NCBI RefSeq assembly: GCF_028769735.1
Contig: NC_088178.1
Location: forward strand, 14,162,857 to 14,226,856
Length of the DNA stretch: 64,000 nucleotides
Source: Zonotrichia leucophrys gambelii
Lineage: Eukaryota; Chordata; Aves; Passeriformes; Passerellidae
Direction: 5' to 3'
The notes beneath the pieces were generated by a model that saw only the letters and a program-made list of their open reading frames with translations, did not search any database and was not told the origin of the DNA. This document shows positions 35,419-47,700 of the stretch, piece after piece. Position numbers and translations under genes: made by a program. Every line of letters starts with the position of its first letter. Within the stretch, counting starts at the first letter, position 1.

Positions 35419-38085
35419 TATTCATTAATGTTCATATTATGATCATAACAATATAACACCTTTGGGGGAGAAGGGAGCAATAAACTAGAGTAAAGACTAT
35501 AAAGACCTTTCAGATTCCTTTGAAGAGAGTAAAAATCAGGTTTTTAATTCATATTGGGCTTTTTGGATGTGATAGTGCTGGTCTTGTTTGTGTTTGGGGG
35601 TTTTCTGTTGTTTTTTGTGGTGGTTGGTTGGGTTTTTTTTAAAAATGAACATCATGCCTCTTCCCAAGCTCTCCCATTTTTCCAAATGCTACTAATTATT
35701 TTTTGTACTTGTAGGATTTGTTAATGATTGTTAATTCTTATTTTATGCATAGCACACTTGGTGCATATGCAAAGTAATATAACTGTCATTATCTTCATTT
35801 TCACATAAAAGTTTAAGTAGTAACTTAGACATTGGTTGAGTTGCTGTTAAATACTGAGTGAATTTATATGTGCCTAAGTTTACAGGATTGGTAGTTACTG
35901 TCATTTTTCTTCAAAGTTATATGTTTTTTTAAATGCTTAGTTTTTGTTCTTTGGCATCATGGAGAAACACTGGGCTAACTATGTAAGAACATGAGATCTC
36001 TTTTTATAACAGAGGACTAATATCAGCACTTTAAAAAAAGCACCATCAATGTGAAATTGAGGCAGTTTTGAAAAGCAATTGGAGAAAATAGATACAATTC
36101 CTGTTCAAAAATCCTTCTGTCCTGTAGTTGCAAAATCCTGTTTTCCTTTGTGGCTGTTACACGAGACAAGTGACTACATGGTATACAAAAATACAGGCAC
36201 ACTTTGAAGTATGACTTGTAAATTCTTAGTTACTGTAACCTCATGGAATTGGTAATTAAAAATTAATTTCTCATGTTTTTTTCCTTTTAATAAAGGCAGG
36301 GGTTGTTCATGGTATGCCAAAACAAACATTGATTATTGTAGTCTCAAAATCCCTCTTCTTTTCCACTTTATTACAACTCTGACTAATGTTAGTCAGGTTG
36401 CTTACATAGACATGTAAAACCAAAGCTGTTCACCTAAACTTTCCCTTTTTACTCACCCTCCCAAGTCTTTCAGCTGTGTAAGTACATTCTTCATATAACC
36501 CATGTTTCTGTACCTAGCTGTTCATCTGAATAAGACACAAATCACAGGAGCAGTAAGTACAGGCCACACGTTTTATGGTCAACTGAATATGTAGTATCAC
36601 TATCACTAAGACAAAGCTAATACCAAATCAGAAATTTATAATATCTAGGTAAGTGGCTTTTAACAGTGTAGTGAGGGTATAGACTTTTTGCCAAAACCCC
36701 TGGTGCGTGAGAATTCACTTTTTTTAAGTAGTTTCAAGTTAGTAATTTTTACAATGTGCCAAGTCATTGGAATTTCTTGTATAAATATGTTAACTGCATT
36801 TTATCATAAGAGTTTTTTAAAAACTTTATTAAAAACACATTTTTAAAAAGTGTTTTAAAAACAGTATATGTAGTAGTATTGTGCCTGTTGTGGGGTCATC
36901 TGTATGAATGGCAGAGTTTCAACTTTGAGACTTTCTGTGATTAAATAGTGTTTTATGAATAAAAACAGGGTCAGTAGGTGCATTGAAGAAATACGTTGTT
37001 CAAATGCAACAGATGCTAGCAAGGGCTGCAGAACATAGAAACAGCACTTCAGCTTCAACTTCAGAGAAGAGGACCTAGCAATAATATTTCTAAATAGTTT
37101 TTATAAGCAAAATAATTATTATTAGTATTACAGAACTTGTTATAGAGGGCTCCAAAGGCGGTTGAGCTACTTCATATTTCTGCAAAACTGTCCAAAATAA
37201 GACTGTACCCCTTAAAGGTTTTGTGTATCTTACTTCCATATGATGCTTTCTATTCTAAACTGCCCAGAAGTAGAAAGCTTATTTCTGTGATAAGAACAAT
37301 AGCTAGGAAAAAATAATTCTTTCAGCTAAAGTAGCAAATAATGTTTTCCTGCCACTTCCCTGTCCCTCTCCCAGCAGCACTATACCATGTTGTTATCTGT
37401 GCTTGCATCACCATGTGTGATGCTCCAAACCATCTGCAAAATGCTGAAGCAGCTCTGGGAAGCTGTGACTAAGACATCTACCTCTGCTCTCCAAGCTCCC
37501 AGAGTCAGGATTTCAGCTCAGAACTCCAGTAGATAAGCTCTGCCAAGTTTGCCAAGGGCACCTGAAGGGATTGGGTTCCCCAGCTGCTCTGCTGTGCCTC
37601 TGTAGCTCCACATCAGTGGCAAGGCCGTGTGCTGTCCCAGCTGAACCTGCTGCTGGCTGCAGCTCAGTGTCTCCTGTTACAAACAGCCAGCTTTGGGAGA
37701 AGGAAAATGCAACAATTGGCAGCAGAGTTCATCTGGAAGAAATTATTGTTCTGCAACCAAGAGCTCTGACTGTATTTGCTCTTCATTCAAGGTCCACTAT
37801 AGAAAATGAAAGAGGGAATAACTGGAAAGGTTCATTGACTTTGGCAGATGGAATATGTTTACGATGGGTGAAGGATTTGGCATTCTAACTTGCAGTTAAG
37901 TAACATTGTACTTGGATTTTGAAGAGTAGATTGTTTTTGACTGTATAAAATTTACAAAGGAGAATATAAATTACTTTTTTTTTCTTAATGGACTTTTTCT
38001 TCCAAATTAAATGTTTTAAGACTTGCAGATGTTGAATAATTATGCAAAACTGAGATTTTCAATAAATCAAGTTTAAACCTGTGGT
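35419..38085 (+). other. TMED5: TMED5 3' untranslated region (probable)
   Basis: No other gene starts here. AATAAA signals occur at about 35476 and 36286. A third at about 38060 (ttttcaataaatc) is followed by a GT-rich stretch (tgtggttgtgttgttttg), the best poly(A) site. A 2.7-kb UTR is inferred from these signals and is not proven. The 105-codon open frame at 37571 lies in this region and shows no family. Confidence 0.55.
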
Positions 38086-41000
38086 TGTGTTGTTTTGTAA
38101 TGAAAGAAGAATGCTATGAATACCTATGAATGCTGCAAAAGATGAAGGATGCTAAGCTAACAGGACATTTGGTTTTAATAATGCAGCTTTTTAATTTCTT
38201 CCTTGTGCAGTTTTCAAATTCTGTTCTTATTCACTGCAAATATCAACTTTATCAGTGCAAATAATTTGAGATGTACACAGGCATCATATGAGATCAGATC
38301 AAAATCCAACCTCTGGACTTTGTAAGAGAAAGTGTTTAACATACTTAACTGTATTCCAGCAGCAAACATCAACAGGAAATAATATCACAATCTCAAGCTC
38401 ACAATTAAGAATCTCATATTCATAACTAGTAGTAATTTATATGATATCATATATTTGTATTATTCATAAAATAATACTCAAGATCCCAAGAATAAAGCTC
38501 AAAATATTGGAGCATTTTTTTGGCTAATGGAGTAAAACATGACAAATCCAAGCTTGTTTACCATTGCACAAGACTCCTGAGACACCCAGGCCTGTCCGGA
38601 AGCCTGCAAACCACATTGTGAAAGCACTGAAACAGGAACTTCCTTTATGCTGTGTTTTGAATCAATGACAAAGATCATGAAATGCTAAAGCACAATCTTA
38701 TGTTGGCAGATTGGGCAATTAGTAGTAGAAGCAACAGAGGTTTGACTTGAAAAAGTACATGAGCAGTAAAAACTCTGAAGAGGTATTTTTGGGTACAGAC
38801 ATGAGAAATACCTGTCGAAGTTCCCTTTCCTGGTCTCTCCAAGCATGCACCATGAGAAATGGCACCTTCTGCCTTTACTTCCCCTGTGCACACAGCACAC
38901 ATTGTGTCACTGCTCAGCAGCGCAGCACGGCCTTGTTTAACTCCACTTGTGTGGCAGGGTGCAGCACCAGCCTCACTCAATGACCACATGGTGCAGTGTT
39001 AAGACCATAGTTTTAAAGATTTTACTCAATTAGTCACAGCAATTACTTTTCTTTTAGCTGTATGGAACTTTTTTTAATATTTATATGACAATCTCTTCTA
39101 AAGACTCATTATCCCAAAAATTTCATTAAGACAGCCTGAAACTAAGAAGGCTGAGCTGTATCTGATATCTTTAAAACCTAGCAGTTCCTTTCCTGTGTTA
39201 TAAAGAACAATTCTCCTCAAGACTTTCATTTGAGAACTTAGCAACTTGTGGTGTAGACAGGAAATACATCTCTTAGTTACTGCTGAGAAATGGCTTCTGT
39301 AAAGCCCTTCCTTTTCCATGCTTTCCCCCTGGCTCCAGCAGTACTCTCACAGAAATTCACTATTCATACAGGAGGAATGCTGTATGAGTAACACAGTACA
39401 GAGGTGAGTAAGCACAATTTACACAAATCGCTACAGAAATTAAAAATGCAATCAAAAGCTACATAACTTACTGTTTTCAAAACCAACAATTTACATAACT
39501 CTTGATTTTTATCACAGACAAAAATAATAAAATAGTAATAAAATAATGAGAAACAACTTAGAAGTAGTAGTAAGCCCACCTACACTGCTGAAGTTTCACC
39601 AGAAGCCTCTGAATTACATCTCTCATGCTATCAAGTGCTATAGCTGACAACAGTTAATGAGACTCGGAACCCGTGCTGTTCACAAACTCCTTTCTTCCCT
39701 TCGTGCATACCAAGTTTCTGGAAACAATATCCATCCTCATTCTCCATCTGCTACCTGCTAAAGTGGAACACAGGTACATAAGGAAAGCATAGATTTGCCA
39801 AAAGAAAAGTTCTAGAAGCATATATCTATACATTTCAACCTCATGTAAGGAGACCTGAGATTAAACATCTAATAAAAGTCCTTTTCTTTTATGCTTAAGG
39901 ATTTAATGGAGTTAAAACCTCTCCAATTGTCCCTTAATTCCCTTTCCCACAATTTCCAACTATTGTTGATGATCTTTAGAATTTTACCCTTAGTACTTTC
40001 TGGTTTCTGCTGTCATGCAACCAATTTGTGAAGTTATGAATACCAGATTAGAGCAACCAAATAACACAGAGCAGGCAACCAGTAATGATCATGAATGAGG
40101 AGAACAGGTACACAGCAAAGCAGTAACTATCCCACCGGACCGTGACACAAGCAAATGCAACAACAGCCAAGTGTGAGTATTCATTAGAGAATGGCAAAGC
40201 ACAAATGAAGGGCTTGGAAGTGGTGCCTACAGAAAAAAAACCTTTATTTAGAGCAAGATATAACTATTAATTAGCTTCCTGCTTTAAAACAGGTTTTGAA
40301 ATAAATAAGCTTGTTAAGAGTAAAACTGCAGATGTCAGGCTTGGAAGGTACTGTGGTGAACATTAAATAAGCAGAAGACTAGGAAACCAAAACCACATGG
40401 AAGTCAATCAGTGCCAAACACTAAGTAGCTAACAATGGGAAGTAATCTGAATATTGTCAAATTGAGAAGTTGGAAACATAAATTAGAACAAGAAAAACAC
40501 ACACTGATGAAATAGTATCAGTAAACAGATTAGAAGATTATATGAAAAGAATGGTATGAACTACAGCTGTATTTGAAAAATTAGTATCTGCTGGCAAAAT
40601 ATTTTGGTACTAATGAAAACCAGAATAACTGTTGATATTAAGGTATATGGAACTCAATACTAAAATATGTACAAACCTGATTTAAAAAATAGAGATGGGC
40701 TAGCTGAGAACATGAAGAGATTCAAAAATGCAGAACATTAAAACACCAAGACAATACAAAAAAATCTTGTTTCATTGTTGCTGAATGACAAAATTGAAAG
40801 ACAGCAAAAGTATAAAATTTCAAGCTCATTCTCAGACTGTGCACAGCTTGTTATGGTCTTGGTCTTTTGTTCTCCTTTCTATTGTCCTGTACTACCTTTG
40901 CTAAAAGACAGTTGTTTCCCCCTCCACCTTCCTTCAGGGACTCCAAAGGAGACTCTTTTCCCCTGTCTTTCATTTCACCACATCTCACCTATAGATGATC

Positions 41001-43500
41001 CAATTTGGAAAAAAAAAAAACCAAACAAAACACCAGCAAGCTTTTCTACAAACATTGACAACCCCAAAGTTTAACTCATGCAAAAATGTTTTTCTAACTA
41101 AACTAGGATATCAATAGATCTGACACCTCAATATGGGTATTTAAGTTCAACATTGACCAAACAATGTTTCAATGTTTCCTAAACCCTTTTCTCCATTTCT
41201 ACAAAAAGTAATTTTCTTCCATCATGCCCTCATTTTTCATTCAGACAGATGTGATCCAACTGTGCCTGAACATATTACCAGCATAGCATTTGCAAGACTC
41301 CTCCTCTTCCCTCTGTGCACAGAACTGATGCTTCTGTCCAGTTTATTCTTATCACTCTGTTCTATAGCTCCATCGTCAGCCTTGGTATGTTCCATCACCA
41401 TTCACCAATTTCCTTTTAAAATATAACACTAAAGATCACTTTAGTAGGATGTTCCAAAGACAAACCATTTTTCTGTTTATTAAATTATCTCCCCACCCCC
41501 TAGAAAATAAAGTGCTTGTCTTCCCCTTTAAAGGCCTTTTTTAATGTATGTCTTCATCATGTTAAATTAAAATATTGACCTTCATTTCATGTACCATGCT
41601 TAGAGATTTTTCAAAATTCCTTCGTAATCTCACTCAAAATGCGTTATGCATAGAAAAACCATAGTTTTATTCAAAATTCCTGTTGAAGTATTGTTGAGAA
41701 CAATGATTTGACAAATAGTTTGCTATGATGCATATCTTACAATTCTGACCAGCATTGTGCCATTACTTCTTTGCTGTCTTGTTCATGCGATATCTATATT
41801 TTTAGAACTTCACAAGAGACTTCTCCTATCTAAATACTACTGTAATACAAATAAAACATAATGGAAAAATATTAAATATACACATAGAAATGGTTCTAAA
41901 TCAGTGACCACAACAAAGTTGAATTACATATATTTACACACATGCGTACATACAATGATCGAGTTATACCAGAATGAAATCATTACATACAGCAACATTT
42001 GTCTTTTCCTTTAGACACACCACTACTACATACAATGAAATTCACATAAAATGAGAAAGGCATTTGTAGGTGTGCTTTAATTACTACTCTAGCTCTATCT
42101 TCAGCAGCACTATTGCAGCATTTTCCAGTACATGACACCTTGTAACAAAGCATCCCTCAACCATAGCAGGAACACCAGTTAGTGTCTATGTGCAGGGCAA
42201 GTGTCTCCAGGACAGGAACAGGAAAGCTTGTGATTGGGAAGTGGTGGATGGGAGGATGCCACCAAGTATGTGCTTCACAAGAGTACAGAATCAAAACTCA
42301 TTCTTCTCTCTCAAAAAATACACACATTTAATGTTGGTCTTTTAATTCTAAGAGAAAAGCAATTCCAAAAATACAAACTGAACATCAGAGTTAAGCCAAC
42401 CACCGTGATAAAATGAAAACAACATTCACAATAGTTAGGTCTATGGACAGCTGAAGTTTGACAAGTATTTTCTCCCCACATCTCCCCCACTTAAGTCCCC
42501 AAGTACATTCCAATATTTATCATTAAATGAATCTTTATGAAAAATACTGCTGGTGTTCAGTTAGAATTAAAGGACTTGGATAAAGTGAAACAATAAAGAC
42601 AAATACAGATGGTGTGAGTAAGGTTACAAAGGCTTTACATTTTGCATTATCTCAAGATATAAACATTCAAAAATTAACATGAAGTTGCTGTGTTATCAAA
42701 ATATTGCAGCTATAGGCAAGGCAACATTAAATTAATAGCTGAGGGTGTGAGAAAAAACCCACACATTTTAGTGAAGGTAAACAGAAGTGGGAGTTTTTAA
42801 TTAGCATTTTTATAAAGCTAATATAACCCAGCCAGCCATAAGCCAAACACAGGATAAAAAGCTTTCTCTGCTTCCTTTGGCTATAAGGTAACAAAAAAAA
42901 AATTCAGGAAAAAAAGTCACCTTTTCAAGATGTTCAAGATGAGCAGAAAAAGTCAAATAACCAAGTAATGGAATAAATAAGTACTAACTCAGGCAGTACA
43001 CTTTAAACCACTCTGTCATTTGTTAATGTTACATGATTTTATTTTGGTGGCAAACTGTAAGCATGTAAGAAAACTAACCTTATACAGTACAGTGAATAAC
43101 CACCAAAGTAAAAATATTCTTCTGTTTACTCTTTGGCTAAAATCCCCTCAAAAAGTAGCAGACAAAGAAAAAATATCTAATACTGGCAAGAGACTTTTTG
43201 ACTTTTTTTTTAAACAAGTAAAATAATCTTACCAATTTAAAACTTGGTACATTTTATAAACACAAAAGAGGTAATGTTGTAATAAAATCAGTAATGTTAC
43301 TTCAAATGGCAACATTTGTTGACCCTGTGCAATAATACACTTAATTCATACTACATTTATCAAAATATGACTGTTCTACATGTATGTAGAAATCCTGCAC
43401 GACTCCTGTCAACTTACTTTATAAGTGGGACATGAAACTTACAATCAGAGTGCCACAAGAGCTTTGAAATTGTTATATCCAGTAGAATTAATTTCAAAAT
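38086..43500. other. Convergent intergenic region between TMED5 and MTF2; no gene recognised
   Basis: AT-rich sequence without splice-framed coding exons, RNA genes or long repeats that I can identify. Several AATAAA-type signals on either strand could serve longer UTR isoforms of the two converging genes. Confidence 0.5.
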
Positions 43501-43520
43501 CTTCAGATCCTGCATTATTT

Positions 43521-44433
43521 TTTATTGGTTAATTCAAATGGAAAATAATGGAATGTAGAGCACATGACCATCATTGACTGCACCCACTGCCAGAACACGC
43601 TGCACTGGTTGGACACTTTTCCTTACTACGTAAAAAGCAACAGCACCCAATAAGCCTGAGAAGAAATGCTGCTGTGTAAATACTGGCAACTATTCCTGAA
43701 AAAAGAATTATGGGATGTATTCTCAGAAGCTGACCGATCCCATAATTTGTATTGCATAGGTCACAATCACACATCTATGTACACGCCAGGGCCGTGTGTG
43801 CACATACACCTGGGTGTATAGCACACACACACGCACACACACTGAATATATTAAGAAGACAATGAAGTCTGGTCACAGAGCAATTTACAGGCTCAATATA
43901 TTTTTTTTCTTTTTTTTTTTTTTTTACACTTTGAAAGAAAACTTCAGTATTTTACAGTCTTCAGTAGGCATTATATACACTGCACTTATGAAATCTAGAA
44001 GGTATTGAAATAGAAATACATTTCTGCAAACATTTGGGTACGAAAACAAACCGAGATTTTTCAAATATTTGTGCTATCTACATAATATTTTCTCTAAATC
44101 ACAATAACTGTATCCATGGAATGTTCTCTAGAAAATGTCATCTTTTTTTAAACACCATGCACATTTTTAAGTAATTGTAACCCAAAATATCCCAACCTAA
44201 AACAATCTAACAATGTTCAGATTAAAAAATTTAAGTCTCAGATCAGATTTTAAAAAGATAAGTCTTTATCACAAGAGCTGTAATGATAACAATTACACAT
44301 TAAGGCTAAACTGGTTTTGTTTTGTTTTTTGTTTTTTTTAGAAACACATTTAAAGACCATTTCTCTGGTGGCTCTGCATTATGAGCTGTACTTACAGATG
44401 ACAGTGCAGTGAACATAATGTTCAGTCCTACAG
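43521..44433 (-). other. MTF2: MTF2 3' untranslated region (probable, minimal)
   Basis: Runs from the MTF2 stop codon to an AATAAA on the minus strand (tttatt at 43521-43526). It contains a long T run at 43903-43925 and a CA repeat. Further signals lie beyond (for example near 43038), so the UTR may be longer. Confidence 0.45.
43821..43843. repeat. (CA)n microsatellite
   Basis: About eleven CA units with one interruption, in the MTF2 3' UTR. Confidence 0.8.
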
Positions 44434-44788
44434 TCAGGATGCAGTTGCTCCTTCCCACTCCACCAGATACTGCACCTTTCCATCAAGTGTCACCCGACGA
44501 GCCAACACACGGTACTTTTCCCCACAAGCTATTCTACCTGCTGCACCAAAGTAACTAGTGATGGAGTTCTTCAGATGATTGAGCTGTAACTCCTGGTCTG
44601 CTAAGTTGTTAAGTATCTCTGTATTGAGTTCATCATACTGGTAATCTTCCTTGCTCTCATCATCTTTGACAATTTCTGAATTTTGAGTCTGGAGTGCTTT
44701 TCGTGGAAAGCGGCCTCTCCTCCTCAAATGTGGTATTGCAGCAGGCCAAGTTCTTCCTGTTCGAGTCCTTTTTCTCGAGTCAGATAAA
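44434..44788 (-). CDS. MTF2: MTF2 coding exon 15 (terminal, SUZ12-binding domain)
   Basis: 355 coding nt, residues 476-593 and [15 protein letters not shown], basic [12 protein letters not shown], then [20 protein letters not shown] and the chromo-like end. The acceptor ttttcaatag|TTTATCTG lies in a 50-bp unit repeated three times upstream, so two near-identical AG sites precede it. Confidence 0.95.
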
Positions 44789-47700
44789 CTATTGAAAATA
44801 AAACCCCACAGCATTAACTCCAAGGGAATGCAGACAAACTATTGAAAATAAAACCCCACAGCATTAACTCCAAGGGAAAGCAGACAAACTATTGAAAATA
44901 AAACCCCACAGCATTAACTCCAAGGGAATTCAACATGTATGCTGTATCATCAGCATGCCACTCATGTAATAACTTTTGTTGTTTTTTCACTCAAAAAATA
45001 CTTATTGCCTACAGACAGGTAACTGTAAGTATGACACAGTTGCTAACAATTTCAGAACTCTAAATTAAACACGAGCTATTTGAAAATTAGTGTGTATCAA
45101 CAGTGCACACAAAATGACTCATGACAGCACTCAATAGTATGAACCAGAAAGGGGAGACAAAATAGTAAAATCCACGTACATCAATAAAAGAGAAATTTCT
45201 ATTTGCTGAACTTGAGAGAGGGAAAAGTTTTTGCTTGAAGGAAGGTTGACTGCAGTTAATAATTTATTTATAAACTCTGTGCCAGAATTTTTTCATGCTC
45301 TATTGACTGCAGAAAATCACAGCATACTTAGTATTTCATAACATGAACGTATAAACCTAAAAAACAACAAGCTGCTAAAATTAATTCAGAGTACATCAGT
45401 TCTATTGTGACCACTAGTAGAAAACTAAACTCAGCAAATGTTTGCAGTTTAATTCTTTTCAGTAAATGTCACTTAGCCACATATTTTATATCAAAACCAG
45501 TGGTTAACAAGTACCAAAAATTCCTCAATCTCTGACTTGTAAACAGAACTATTAAAGACAAATTTTCACTCATCCTATTTCTTTGTGTTTCCCCATGCTA
45601 TTTATAGCTCTACTCTGAGAAAGTTGTAGTAAAATGAATACACTGCAAATCTTGATCTTCATAGCAGATAGAGTAACTGAGTTGTTACCTATAATGTCTG
45701 GAAATGTTGGATGAGGTAGTTTCTTTCATACTGGCAGCACCTGTGGATTCCACATCTGAGGTATTGGATGAATGCGCAGTTCCATCAGACTTCCTGTTTT
45801 GCAAGATAACAGGTTTGCCAGGCAAAAAAACAATCTTACATTAAAAACTGAGCTGACATTTCAGAAGCAAACAGATAAATGACATGGTGTTACAATGTTT
45901 GATGGGAGGGATTTTTTTTAATTTACCCAACAGTGCATGGTAATTCCAAGGCTGGGTTCTCTATCACTGGAACTGGTTCATTATCCTAAGTGGGGGAAAA
46001 AAAAGGTACTTAAATTTTTTTATTGATTTTATTTGAGAGCAAGGAGGGGAGAACATAAACTCATATTAACTTGTTATGTTTTTCTTCAACATTTATGATG
46101 CAGTTAGAAGGAAGGGAGGAAGGGGGAAGAAATATCCTTACCAGAGGAGATGACTCTGGAGTTTTGTGAATCATTTTTCTTGTATAGGGACCAGGTGGAC
46201 GACCTACTGACTTTTTTTTCCCCTTTCTTTCTATACCATTACTTAATTCCCTAGAAGAAAATTTGTATTTTATTCTGTATTACTGATGATAGTTTTCATT
46301 GAATACATGCTTTCCTTCGGCACTGAATTACAATTAGATGCTTATTTCTAAAACATTGTATTAAATGAGGTGATTCTGGCAAATCAAAATTTGCAGGTAC
46401 AAAGCTACATGGTTTTGTTTTACAGTAACATAACAGAGTCAATGTATTTCTAGGGACATTACTGATTCCCAAATGTTGAAGAGGAATGAACAAGTGTTAA
46501 ATATCATTTATTCATATGACCACTCTTGGTGAAAAAGATGGTACATTTACCAATACAAGGTACTATTTCCCAACATACTTCCTACTGAGAATTCCAGTTA
46601 GATTATTGCTTAAGAGATCCAGTAAGGCAAAAGGTTTTTTTTCCCAAATGACAGCAAAGTTGGGATATTTTCTATTGTTCTTACTGCTAAATTTCATGAT
46701 GATTTTTTAGAAGAATCCTAATAGAAAGTTAACTACATTTGTTCTAAGACCTTGTTCTCACAAATAATCTGCCTTTACAATTAATTTGAAAAAAAACATT
46801 CTACAAAGAAAAGGCCTTTTTTGTTGGCACCAAAAAATAACTACAGTAGCCCCAAATTAACCACAAGACAGCTAGAATGACTGGGTTATTTTACCTCACA
46901 TCAGGGATTGGTTTAGATGACTTTCTGCCTTTAATTTTGAACTCATGTGAAGTTCCTTCTGGCTCTTTATCAGCCTTTAAAGCAGCATTCGGTGGCACAG
47001 GAGGAACTCGAATTCTCAAGCCAAATAAATGCTTCTTTTTCTTTATTTCTTTTCCAGACATAAACCTAGATGGATGTTAAATTAATTGTTAAAGTTCTGA
47101 TACCAGGGAACTCAACTTTTACAACAGCATGGTACATGCAAAACAAAGTTATGCAAAGAGAATAGCTATTTAAATGCTACTTTATTCCCCTCTTTACCCC
47201 ATTGCAATCCTCCTTCTCAAAAACAAAATGTGAAGTGGAAGGAGGATGGAAGTTAAAATGGTTCTCTTGGTCTGGGTCACAATCAAAACAGCTATGTAAT
47301 GTTACAGTTTGTAACAGAAACATTATTTCAAACTTTAACTGCTATCCACAGCCAGAGTGATTATCACAGAGACTGAAGACTGTAACCTAAGTCAGATTAA
47401 ACAGGCAAACAACATTTAAAACAACAAGTACCAATAACTTACATAGTCTTGTAATCATTTAATGCCTCCAGGACATGCTCATATCTTTCAGATTTTGGTG
47501 TGTCTGCCAGCTGTAAAGTATTAAGAAATAATTTAACCTCTCAAATTCTTTAGTAATAGAAAGATCCCAGTTACTTTTAGTCACTGTAACTATAGATTTG
47601 AATGTGAAGTACATTAAAGAAATGTTAGCTGTGCATATTAACCATAATCCCATACATTTTGTGATTTACATTAATTACAGAATTAATGCCAGGATCAAGC

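Noticed and set aside
43571..43774. A 67-codon Cys-rich, hydrophobic open frame on the minus strand.
   Set aside because: It lies in the probable MTF2 3' UTR with no family match or supporting splice or start signals.
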